Source: Chloranthus sessilifolius (Eukaryota; Streptophyta; Magnoliopsida; Chloranthales; Chloranthaceae). Taken from it: 64,000 nucleotides of DNA. The translations under genes and the position numbers were made by a program. This document shows positions 25,601 to 31,469 of this stretch, piece by piece. The stretch covers positions 173,556,317 to 173,620,316 of the forward strand of contig CM037584.1 in the NCBI GenBank assembly GCA_021018995.1. Direction: 5' to 3'. The notes below the pieces were generated by a model that did no database searches, was not told the DNA's origin, and saw nothing but the letters and a program-made list of their open reading frames with translations. The first letter of the stretch is position 1. Each line of letters begins with the position of its first letter.

Positions 25601-28600
25601 ATAATGAGGTGTTCTACCGGTTGTGAAACACACTTCAATCTGGGTTTTGTTGTCAATTGTGGCATAATTGAACTTAGTTGGAGTAACTCGATCTGAAAAC
25701 GGCATTTCTACATGGTGATTTAGAGGAGATTTCTATGAATCAACCTAAAGGGTTCAAATCCCCTGAAGAATAGAGGTTAGTGTGCAAACTGAAGAAGTAT
25801 TTGTACGTGTTAAAGCAATCGTCGAGACAATGGTACAAGAGGTTTGACACATTAATGGTGGGCCAAAATTACATTAGAAGTGAGTACAGCAATTGCGTTT
25901 ACTTCAAAAATCTAGCATATGGCTCATTTATTTATCTTCTCTTATATGTTTTTTTTTTTTGATAACCTGGGTATCCGGGCCTCTTAGAGCACCCGCCTAA
26001 TCCTAGGGGCACATGCGTACCCCAAATTCAGCACATGTTGGGTCAGCACAGGATATAAATCCCTAGGGTGGCCTCAAGGGGGTGAGGGGATTCGAACGCA
26101 GGTCTCTTGCTTTTGGAAGGAAGTACCTGGCCAGCTCACCTAACCCCTTGAGGTTATCTTCTCTTATATGTTGATGACATATTCAAAGCTGCAAAGAGCG
26201 TGGTGGAGATCAATAAGTTGAAATTTCTACTTAGAATGAAGCTTGAGATGAAGGATCTTGGTGCAGCGAAAAAGATTCTTGAGATAGAGATTGTGAAAGA
26301 TAGAGAGAAAGGGCAGTTGTGTCTAACACAGAAAAGTTATCTAGAGAAGGAACTCTTAAGATATGGGATGGAGAACTCAAAGGCAATGAGTACTCCATTG
26401 GCAGCTCACTTTCATTTTTCGACTAGCCTGTCTCCTACTACGGATCAGGAGCATGACCATATCACTCGTGTTCCCTATGAGAGTGCGGTTGGTAGTTTGA
26501 TGTAGGCTACAATGTGCACTCTACCGGATATTTCATAAGTCATTAGCGTAGTTAGCAGGTATATAACAAACCCGGGCAAGGAGCATTGACAGGCAGTGAA
26601 ATGGATTATAAGGCACATATGCGGTACAATGGATGTTGGTTGGTTTTTCTCAGTGGTACAGATCATCAATTACATTGTTACGTAGATTCGGATTATATTG
26701 GTGATTTGGATAAGCGTCGGTCTACAACTGGATATGTATTTACATTATCTGGTGGTCCAATTAGCTAGAGGTCGATGTTACATGATATAGTGGTTTTGTC
26801 TACTACAGAAGCATAATATATTGCAGTAACAGAAGTTGTGAAAGAAGCATTATGGCTTCAAGGTTTGATTGGTGAGTTGGGGATCACACGGGATAGTGTT
26901 GATGTGTGTTGCGATAGCCAAAGTGCTATTTATTTAGTAAAAAACAACGTATATCATACTCGTACCGAACACATTAATTTACGATATCACTTCGTGCGAG
27001 AAGTAATCGAAGATGGAAAGATATCTTTGAAGAAGGTGAGTACAAAGGACAATCATGCGGATATGATCACAAAGGTGGGGCCAGCGGTCAAGTCTAAGCA
27101 AATGTTTGAACTTGATCAATGTTCAACAGGTTTAAGCGCCCTCGGGGTGCTGGAGGCAGTGGTGACAAGGGTTTAAGGATGATTTACAGATAGAGTACAT
27201 GACAGTTTAGAGCCAAGTGGAGAATTGCTAAAATTGGGCTCTAACTTTGGTTATCTCCCGAGCGAGAATCGGGCTCACCCGAGCCAGTTTACCACACCAG
27301 AATTACGCTCACTGGATGCTCGAGCGAAGTGGAATTCACCCGAGCGAGGAGCACAGTAACTCACTGGTCGCCCGGGCAAGGTCTGAATCCGCACGAGCGA
27401 GTGCGTGCATATTCATTCAATTTGAAGCATTTTTACTTGGTTTAGGAGTTTGTTTTCAAGGCACTTATTTAAGGGAAACTCTTGGACGAATCTAGGGTTC
27501 CGGAAAAGCTAGAGAAAACCTATCAAGGATTTTGTGGAGAGCTTTGTGAGGCTTGAGAGAGTTCTTGTATTCTTATAAATCATCAATATAGCGAATCACC
27601 GCTGCTTGTGGACGTAGGCAAATTGCCGAACCACATAAATCTTGTCTCTTGTGTGATTTTGTTTGATTTTCTCTTATTTTGCGTTCTTATTTAATCGTTC
27701 ATCGTGAAATCGTTGGTTAATTTGACAGCTTCCACACAACACTTGGATTTAAAAAGTTAGTGCCACACGGCCTATAAAGTGGGATGTTGAGGGTGTAAGC
27801 CCAACTAGACAGTGATCTCCCATTAATCATAATAAAAAAGAACATTCGACAAAAGTAAGAAATGCAATGGTTAAAGGTGCTCTGATCCAACCAGCTAATA
27901 ATATATTCATATGATAATTGACAAATATATATGCTTTTGAAAGCACCCTAGCATAAGTCTCAAGGGTATTCTATTAGCAAAGGTCGAGTCTCATTTCTCT
28001 TAACATATCAGTCACCTAATGTCTTCCTATGATATAGTAAGATACTCAAATTGATGCCCTTTTAGCTCCTCTCGATCGGTTAATCATTCAGTGGCAAGTT
28101 TTCTATCCAAAGATTTTTTCTCACTTTGTATGCAAAACCATGATTTCCGAATTTACTGTGACCCCACTAATTCCAAACCGAATTAATAAATTTCCATATA
28201 TCCTTTTTTCACTTTTAACATTTCTAGGAAAAACTAGCACAGAGATTGTGGTGAAAGAGGGAGTTTCCTGACATTCGTACTTGTTTGGAAATTTTATCTT
28301 GCCATATATGAGTTATTTTTTTCAGCCATTTTTTTATGCTTCGATTGGACTCAAACATCTTTTTCAGAAAAAAATATATAATAATTATAGATCTAACCAA
28401 ACCCACAATAAATTAACTTAACTTTTGGGTGTTATGGGTTTTCTTTTTTCTTTTTGCAAAATAAGTGACATTTTATAAACATTTGCATCTATGCAAAACT
28501 ATTTTATAACTAATATTATTTTAGATTTTTTGTGATTGTGCACCCAAATGGTACCCTAATAAATCTTTTTAGGCAGTTGCAAAATCTTGAAAAACAAAAC

Positions 28601-28978
28601 AAAAAACTGGACACAAATTCGGAAACTATGATCAAGACTTGACCATAAACAAAACCCTTTTACAGGTAGAAAGCACTCAGCATGTAAAAACTAATATCAC
28701 ATTACAAAAATCAGAAATTGAGACGTTAATAAGCGAACAAAAAAAATGACAAAATGGGTTTGTTGAGAATGAAGAATGGCCGAATTTCACGAAAATTATT
28801 ATGGGCTTGGTCCCAAATCGAGTAAAAAGATTCTGAGCTGCAGTTAATTACACATGCTAAAACTAAGAGCAACCAAATTGGTAGCAAACAGCTATGACGT
28901 TAATACAAACATAGAGTTGAAATATGAATTGGAGTAGTTAGAGACGTTACTGACCGTTGCAGGAAGCCGAAATTCCAT
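2701..28978 (-). CDS. Host gene with very long introns: putative plastid-targeted protein, exons 1-5 (3' part beyond left edge)
   Basis: Five short open blocks on the minus strand join through GT-AG junctions into one frame with no stop: 28951-28978, 21691-21890, 16732-16784, 15437-15474 and 2701-2783. Junction phases agree at every step (1, 0, 2, 1; the last exon ends in phase 0). The N-terminal 70 or so residues are rich in basic and hydroxylated residues with few acids, and contain [16 protein letters not shown], which resembles a plastid transit-peptide cleavage region. A basic, Pro/Lys-rich linker follows, then an acidic stretch ending FEERLQA. Introns of about 7.1, 4.9, 1.3 and 12.7 kb hold Copia elements, SINEs and MITEs. 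No exon after 2701 was found in the window, so the C-terminal part should lie to the left. The family is not recognised. The phase consistency is what persuades me; exon choice was made by eye and could be wrong in places. Confidence 0.55.
2995..3413. mobile_element. Mutator-type foldback MITE
   Basis: A 419 bp near-palindrome with arms of about 200 bp: GGGAAGCTTTAAATTCACCC at one end, GGTGGGTGAATTTAAAGG near the other. The 9-bp TSD differs at one base (CATCTTTAA at 2986-2994, TATCTTTAA at 3414-3422). The arms share a core with the copies at 14685, 29190, 57235, 58110, 60002 and 62580. It lies in intron 4 of the host gene. Confidence 0.7.
3790..4042 (-). repeat. 3' LTR of the 3790-10599 Copia element
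   Basis: 253 bp, matching 10351-10599. On the element's strand it starts TGTTGG and ends TTTACT, so the termini are TG...CT rather than TG...CA. The TSD beside it fixes both borders. A purine tract (CTTGAGGGGGAG on minus) abuts it inside. Confidence 0.9.
4050..6187 (-). pseudogene. Reverse transcriptase and RNase H region of the Copia element (3790-10599)
   Basis: Integrase C-terminal part with PP.IFGSLCF, then RT start [19 protein letters not shown] and [19 protein letters not shown], active-site block [12 protein letters not shown], and RNase H with [37 protein letters not shown] and the usual DQLTDILTK end. Fossil coding region with several breaks. Confidence 0.8.
6190..7265 (-). pseudogene. 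Protease and integrase region of the Copia element (3790-10599)
   Basis: Protease motif IIDSGATDH near 7235. Pre-integrase segment [15 protein letters not shown] and CETCQFSKY, then integrase core IHSDVWGP and SDNGGEYSS. The order fits Copia. Fossil coding region. Confidence 0.75.
7440..8340 (-). pseudogene. gag region of the Copia element (3790-10599)
   Basis: Begins [17 protein letters not shown] and continues with the Copia gag core ([18 protein letters not shown], then W....W...SD). A CCHC-type zinc knuckle lies near 7500-7560. Leu/Trp-rich helices typical of plant UBN2-type gag are clear. Fossil coding region. Confidence 0.75.
9050..9311. repeat. 131 bp tandem duplication
   Basis: Two head-to-tail copies (9050-9180, 9181-9311) beginning AACCCTTCTCGGGAAG, nearly identical. 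The close match implies a recent duplication inside the Copia leader. Confidence 0.85.
9405..9620. repeat. Cluster of CGATCGA palindromic words
   Basis: About ten TCGATCGA, ATCGATTG or near-variant words spaced by AT-rich linkers. Comparable clusters lie at 42130-42320, 50525-51025 and 63829-63990. Confidence 0.7.
10339..10350 (-). promoter_or_regulatory. Primer-binding site of the Copia element
   Basis: The minus strand reads TGGTATTAGAGC, one base from the usual initiator tRNA-Met site, and touches the LTR with no spacer. Confidence 0.7.
10351..10599 (-). repeat. 5' LTR of the 3790-10599 Copia element
   Basis: 249 bp partner of 3790-4042, directly adjoining the primer-binding site at 10339-10350. 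It differs from its partner at about 13 positions plus a short gap. Confidence 0.9.
10686..10850 (+). mobile_element. tRNA-derived SINE (Au-SINE-like), copy 1
   Basis: 165 bp with an internal Pol III B-box (GGTTCGAGTCC) and the segment GAGCAGCCACTTTGGG, shared with the SINE at 17636. Flanked by a 13-bp TSD AATCTTG(T/C)ACCAA (10673-10685, 10851-10863). The likeness to plant Au SINEs is from memory. Confidence 0.7.
10864..12139. other. Intronic spacer and unclassified sequence
   Basis: 10864-11060 holds GAGTT/AAGTTTCGG-like words of unknown origin. 11060-11640 is AT-rich. 11640-12122 has open minus-strand stretches of no recognised family that seem to continue at 13850-14480 beyond the truncated Copia copy. 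Confidence 0.35.
12140..13840 (+). mobile_element. Truncated Copia element: reverse transcriptase to 3' LTR
   Basis: Plus-strand fragment starting inside RT ([13 protein letters not shown] near 12258), then a VDDI-type block, a [15 protein letters not shown]-like block, RNase H ([17 protein letters not shown] near 12888), the purine tract GAGGGGGAG at 13588-13596 and a 3' LTR from about 13597 to 13840. It resembles the 3790-10599 element in the RT and RNase H blocks. The 5' half is missing and the rest is broken in several places. A hAT MITE sits inside it. Confidence 0.8.
13101..13335. mobile_element. hAT-type MITE, CGATAC-word subfamily (copy B), nested in Copia
   Basis: Begins CCATGGTTAAAAAATTGG and ends, on the other strand, CATGGGTCAAAATCTCG. 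TSD CCTTCCTA / AGTTCCTA (13093-13100, 13336-13343; 6 of 8). The flanks fit together as an uninterrupted Copia RNase H region when compared with the element at 3790, which confirms the insertion. Confidence 0.7.
13841..14675. other. Unclassified sequence with interrupted minus-strand open stretches
   Basis: On the minus strand, stretches such as [20 protein letters not shown] (near 14400) and [20 protein letters not shown] (near 13950) look protein-like, with stops between them. I do not recognise the family; a decayed LINE or host pseudogene is possible. The Copia fragment at 12140-13840 lies in the middle of it. Confidence 0.3.
14685..15098. mobile_element. Mutator-type foldback MITE
   Basis: 414 bp with terminal inverted repeats GGGTAGCGTTATTTACACCC and its near-complement, arms of about 190 bp. 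The 9-bp TSD AATAGAATA / AACAGAATA (14676-14684, 15099-15107) differs at one base. Same core as 2995-3413. Confidence 0.8.
15437..15474 (-). CDS. Exon 4 of the long-intron host gene (38 bp small exon)
   Basis: This small exon lies between a strong acceptor (TCTTCTCTTTTGTGCAG) and a GTAAGG donor. Entering in phase 2 from exon 3 it reads [12 protein letters not shown] and leaves in phase 1. The leftover C joins AG of the next exon to give Gln. The frame match on both sides supports it, but 38 bp is short enough for chance. Confidence 0.42.
15475..16731. other. Intron 3 of the host gene
   Basis: Mostly AT-rich. From about 15900 to 16300 the plus strand has TATAAAACAATAATAGGGG, then a T-rich transcript-like stretch, resembling a small Copia LTR; no border pair was found. 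The cryptic exon at 15791-15854 lies here. Confidence 0.35.
15791..15854 (-). other. Possible cryptic or poison exon in intron 3 of the host gene
   Basis: A 64 bp block has a good acceptor (pyrimidine-rich tract, then CTTGTACAG) and a consensus donor (GTAAGAG). Included between exons 3 and 4 in the inherited phase, it would meet a stop after six codons. It therefore cannot be a normal coding exon of this gene, but inclusion would truncate the product. It may also be a chance pair of splice-like sites. Confidence 0.25.
16732..16784 (-). CDS. Exon 3 of the long-intron host gene
   Basis: A 53 bp block between the acceptor TTTGTTTATTACAG and the donor GG|GTAGGC. In the phase set by exon 2 it reads [17 protein letters not shown], a hydrophilic basic linker that continues the KKKEK end of exon 2. 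The other two frames hit a stop. It ends in phase 2. Confidence 0.5.
17636..17814 (+). mobile_element. tRNA-derived SINE (Au-SINE-like), copy 2
   Basis: 179 bp. A-box-like GGTGCAATGGTAAAAGGCT, B-box GTTCGAGTCC, then GGGAAGCAGCCACTTTG. Flanked by the 13-bp TSD CATATCTAGGA(C/T)T (17623-17635, 17815-17827). Same family as 10686-10850. Confidence 0.8.
18146..18329. mobile_element. hAT-type MITE, CGAAA-word subfamily (copy D), nested
   Basis: 184 bp, ends CATGGATCAAAATTTCGG and, on the other strand, TAAGGATCAAAATATCGG. Exact 8-bp TSD CTTAGCCC (18138-18145, 18330-18337). Sits inside the element at 17863-19706. Confidence 0.8.
18340..19400 (+). other. LTR-like or captured promoter/leader segment
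   Basis: CTCGAGCGAG-like words at 18535-18600, a TATATATAGAGG motif near 18690, then a stretch containing TTGGTGCAAAGCC and GGTGTGAAGCCTTAGAATC. The same words occur, on the minus strand, in the Copia leader near 9000-9050. It is probably an LTR fragment, but no borders were found. Confidence 0.35.
20117..20240. mobile_element. Tourist-like (PIF/Harbinger) MITE, short copy
   Basis: 124 bp; one end GACTGCGTTTGGGTCAGCTC, the other GAGCTAACCCAAACACAGCC. Flanked by TAA on both sides. Internal blocks match 21240-21479, of which it is a shortened copy. Confidence 0.75.
20570..21107. mobile_element. hAT-type MITE with CCGAAACCGA words
   Basis: 538 bp with TAGGGATGCA at one end and TGCACCCCTA at the other, the classic TAGGGGTGCA hAT terminus. 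TSD TCTACCAC / TCTGCAAC (6 of 8). The interior is almost entirely GGTTTCGGTT-type words and their complements. Confidence 0.75.
21240..21479. mobile_element. Tourist-like (PIF/Harbinger) MITE, full copy
   Basis: 240 bp, ends GGCTGTGTTT and AAACGCAGCC-type, exact 3-bp TSD TAA. Sits about 210 bp from exon 2 of the host gene. Confidence 0.8.
21691..21890 (-). CDS. Exon 2 of the long-intron host gene (transit peptide region)
   Basis: This 200 bp exon follows a CCTTCCAAG acceptor and ends AAAGAGAAG|GTAGTC. It encodes about 66 residues. [19 protein letters not shown] near the start is basic and Ser/Thr-containing; [17 protein letters not shown] near the end resembles a plastid cleavage region followed by a glycine/proline turn and a Lys-rich run. 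If exon 1 is wrong, translation could start at the ATG at 21882, in the same frame. No repeat similarity was seen inside the exon, unlike the DNA on both sides. Confidence 0.55.
22482..22973 (+). repeat. 5' LTR of the Tork-like element
   Basis: 492 bp, TG...CA termini. Contains CTCGCCCGAGCGAG-type palindromic words near the start, a TATTTAAGG motif and a transcript-like tail. Followed by AAT and the primer site. Confidence 0.85.
22976..22988 (+). promoter_or_regulatory. Primer-binding site of the Tork-like element
   Basis: TTGGTATCAAAGT, close to the complement of the initiator tRNA-Met 3' end, starting 3 bases after the LTR. Confidence 0.65.
23030..25340 (+). pseudogene. gag, protease and integrase region of the Tork-like element
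   Basis: The gag core [20 protein letters not shown] and [15 protein letters not shown] is close to Tnt1-type gag. A basic RSKSRSKSR tail and a pre-integrase LWHMRL follow, then integrase with [13 protein letters not shown] and the C-terminal [12 protein letters not shown] segment. Fossil. Confidence 0.75.
25350..27175 (+). pseudogene. Reverse transcriptase and RNase H region of the Tork-like element
   Basis: RT blocks GCKWVYKKK and [14 protein letters not shown], the YVDD-type region around 26165, [14 protein letters not shown], and RNase H with [39 protein letters not shown] and ADMITK. Fossil; the SINE at 25949-26153 lies within it. Confidence 0.75.
25949..26153 (-). mobile_element. tRNA-derived SINE nested in the Tork-like element
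   Basis: 205 bp on the minus strand with a 12-base A tail. B-box GCGTTCGAATCCC and an A-box-like TTAGGTGAGCTGG. The 17-bp TSD TTATCTTCTCTTATATG is perfect (25932-25948, 26154-26170). It is a different family from the two Au-like copies. Confidence 0.88.
27226..27741 (+). repeat. 3' LTR of the Tork-like element
   Basis: 516 bp partner of 22482-22973. Preceded by the short purine stretch AAGTGGAGAAT. The CGAGCGAG word region is the least conserved part between the two LTRs. Confidence 0.85.
27779..28950. other. Intron 1 spacer
   Basis: AT-rich, without repeats I could classify and without coding frames of interest. Confidence 0.4.
28951..28978 (-). CDS. Exon 1 of the long-intron host gene (start codon)
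   Basis: The ATG lies in the sequence ACCATGG, with A at -3 and G at +4, a near-ideal plant start context. The exon encodes MEFRLPATV plus one base and ends at a GTAACG donor. A TATAAAT box lies about 120 bp upstream, and the leader between them is short and pyrimidine-rich. An upstream ATG near 29021 is in another frame, in a weak context, and would stop soon after the first junction, so it could act as an upstream overlapping ORF. The split A|TG codon at the junction regenerates ATG in exon 2. This is the least certain exon because it is so short. Confidence 0.42.
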
Positions 28979-29098
28979 GGTTTTTTCGGAAGGAAAAGCA
29001 GCCAACTACCTTTGTTGAGCATAAGAGGATAATAGTCTGTTTTTAAAAGAAAGGGAGGTGCTATGAGCAACCACTTTTTTCTTTTCGCACACACCAAA

Positions 29099-29105
29099 AT
29101 TTATA
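29099..29105 (-). promoter_or_regulatory. TATA box candidate of the long-intron host gene
   Basis: TATAAAT on the minus strand in an AT-rich context, about 120 bp upstream of the ATG at 28978. A start about 30 bp downstream would give a leader of roughly 90 nt. A Mutator-type MITE begins only about 85 bp further upstream. Confidence 0.35.
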
Positions 29106-29189
29106 AAATTTAAGTTGTGTGTGGAAAATTAGTAAAAATTGTTGTTTACCCAAATGCTTTTGAGTACCTTTAAATGCCCCAACGAATAT

Positions 29190-29566
29190 TTGAGGGCGCC
29201 TATTCTGAAAACTCAGTGACTGCTTTGAATTAAACAATGGAAATCTCTTTTCATCCCAAGATTCCACATAATAGATCTTGAGACCATGCCTACCTTGAGA
29301 CAGTCAAACTTTGATTTAATGTAGCACAGACCCCAAGAAAAGTGTGATTTAAAAATCATGTGGCACTATCATGTTGAAATCTGATTTTAAGGTCCTGAGA
29401 TATGTGCCGTGCAAAATTAAAATTTTACTGTATGATGGTGCGCCCATAATCTCGAGATCCATTATCCGAAAGATTGGGAAGAATGGGACAAAAAATGATC
29501 TCCATCATCTCATTCAAAATTGTCAAAGGGTTTTCAGCATGGGCTCTCTTAAAGACCATCCAAGGT
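29190..29566. mobile_element. Mutator-type foldback MITE upstream of the host gene
   Basis: Left arm GGGCGCCTATTCTGAAAACTC, right arm ending TTTTCAGCATGGGCTC, with the shared core GATCTTGAGACCATG / ATAATCTCGAGATCC. Borders are approximate; no clear TSD. Confidence 0.55.
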
Positions 29567-29964
29567 GTTTTCAGCATTACCCATTTTTATGTGAGACTTT
29601 TTGTTTACCTCATGAAAAGGAGGGTATTTTTACCATTTGGTAGCTTTGTTTTCAGTAAAAATGTATCCTTCAATGATTTAATATAAGAAACCTAACCCAT
29701 GCCCCATAGATGGTGCTTGGGTCAATCCCATCGAAAATGATATTGTTTTGAAAGTGTACAACTATTTAGGAGCAGACAAATCATTGAAAAGTGTGCTTTT
29801 GACCTTTCACTAAATTAGCATTCAAAAATATCAATGCATCTCAAGGTTGGAGGACTGCAATTGACTAATACACCACTGAACACCTAATGTCGGGCTCAAC
29901 TAATAAAGAATATATAGGATTCAAAGATAGATACACATCATAGATGCCTAACTTATATTTTAGG

Positions 29965-30183
29965 CAAGGTATCAAAAGCAGTATCAGTTTGCTCGAGGCC
30001 GATATGAATCGGCACCAATACGTATCGGCCAATTTAAAAAAAAAAAATAATAATAATAATAATAATAATAAAGTAAAGTCTCAGTCAAAATCGAGAAGTA
30101 TCAGCGAATACCCGATACATATCGACTGATATGGGCCTGTATCGGCCGATACGTATCAGTATCGGCCGATTTTTTAGACTTTG
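29965..30183. mobile_element. hAT-type MITE, CGATAC-word subfamily (copy E)
   Basis: 219 bp, starts CAAGGTATCAAAAGC and ends, on the other strand, CAAAGTCTAAAAAATCGG. Exact 8-bp TSD ATTTTAGG (29957-29964, 30184-30191). Contains an (AAT)n microsatellite at 30046-30071. Confidence 0.8.
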
Positions 30184-30191
30184 ATTTTAGG

Positions 30192-30890
30192 CATGTTTTT
30201 TCTAGGTATTTTGGAAGTATTTTGAATTTAAAAGATCTCTTGAGATCTTATTGATTCTATTCACCTCTATTTAAAACGGCTTCTCTCCTTAACGAAAATA
30301 CAGAAAAATCATTATCAAAATTTAGTCTCGAGAGTGTCTTCATGGTATAAGAGCATGACTTTTCCTACTCCACGTCACTCAATTCAATTGTCCACGTGAG
30401 TTGGCTCAATCCCGTCAACACGTGCGGGGTTTGTTTAAGTTTAGTCCCACATCGGATAAATCATGCCTAAAAGATAAGATTCACATCTATGATGTGTATC
30501 TTTCTTCAATCCTAAATATTCTCTATTGCCAACCAGATGGGTCAAGGGTATATGTTCAACCCAACCCGAAAAACTAACCCTGCCCCATTCAAAATCTTAT
30601 AAATCCCAGCCCGAAAATCGGGTCGGTCATTCTCGGTCCAACTTAAAGGTGAAGTTTATGCGCCTGATCGGGTCAGGCGAATCAAGTAACAGGTTGATCC
30701 GACATGTTGACAAGCCTTATTTGGAAGCTTTGTTTCACTGTTGGATTCGTTAAGAGTCAAAATAGTTCACATATCTCACGGTATTGATTCGAGCTAGCTT
30801 TGTACAAGGAATGGTAGCACATCACTACCTCTGGACAGATTATAACATGACCATCTAGTTAATAAGCCAAGTGGCATGTAGCTTTGAGCA
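30192..30890. other. Spacer with GGGTC/GACCC words
   Basis: 30526-30720 is rich in CCCAACCCG/CGGGTCGG words, like the interior of another word-filled hAT MITE, but I found no ends. The rest is AT-rich. Confidence 0.35.
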
Positions 30891-30898
30891 ATCCTAGT

Positions 30899-31075
30899 CA
30901 AGGATCAAAATTTTGGGTTTCATTTCGGTTTCGGAAGGGACCGAAATTTCTGCCGAAAATTTGAATTTCGGACGATAATTTCAATCTCATACAAAAATAT
31001 GACCGAAATTTCGGTCCAAATTATCATTTCGGTGAGGACCGAAACCGATAATTTGGACTGAAATTTTGATCCTTG
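30899..31075. mobile_element. hAT-type MITE, CGAAA-word subfamily (copy F)
   Basis: 177 bp with perfect 15-bp terminal inverted repeats CAAGGATCAAAATTT and an exact 8-bp TSD ATCCTAGT (30891-30898, 31076-31083). The interior is TTTCGG/CCGAAA words. It is the best-preserved copy of the family here. Confidence 0.88.
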
Positions 31076-31144
31076 ATCCTAGTCATCAAAATGCGAGCTC
31101 ATGTATCGAACAAAATTACGCTAAAAAGGAAAATTATAATAGTA

Positions 31145-31298
31145 GGAGAGATTTGTTGAGGACAAAGTGCATGCGGCTGACGTGGCGTGATGTGAATAGC
31201 TGCATCGGCCTGCATTAATTGAGCCCCTCCGCATTTACAGCCAATTGTATCATGCTACATCATCTGCCTGCACTTTGTCTGCATAAAATCTGTCCTCC
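31145..31298. mobile_element. Small foldback MITE
   Basis: GGACAAAGTGCATGCGGC on the left pairs with GCCTGCACTTTGTCTGC on the right; outer ends GGAGAG and CTGTCCTCC. TSD not clear. Confidence 0.45.
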
Positions 31299-31469
31299 AT
31301 ATGACACTGTCCACTAAAAAATTACACTCATTGCATGATCTGAACCATCAGATCTATGCATTTTGAAATGAATGATCATTCATTTTTTATTTTTTATTTG
31401 TCGAAATTAAAGTGCGCCAATCGGATAGTTACAACTTCGACACTTCTAAATCACGGGCTATTGATTAAA

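Larger units (their letters stand above)
22482..27741 (+). mobile_element. Tork/Tnt1-like Copia element, broken, in intron 1
   Basis: A 5.26 kb plus-strand element with LTRs at both ends and a near-exact TSD (CATGG / CTTGG). It has a primer site, a gag resembling Tnt1 ([15 protein letters not shown]), protease, integrase, RT and RNase H in Copia order. The coding part carries many breaks. The LTRs differ at well over 10% of sites by eye, so it is older than the element at 3790. A SINE inserted later, inside the RT region. Confidence 0.88.
22229..27778. mobile_element. Foldback MITE split by the Tork-like element
   Basis: 22229-22476 and 27747-27778 together form an inverted repeat: CAAATGGCAGGCCATCATTT pairs with a segment near 22450-22473, and TAGGCCACG at the left pairs with CGGCCTA at the far right. 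The retroelement at 22482-27741 lies between. Outer borders are approximate. Confidence 0.5.
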
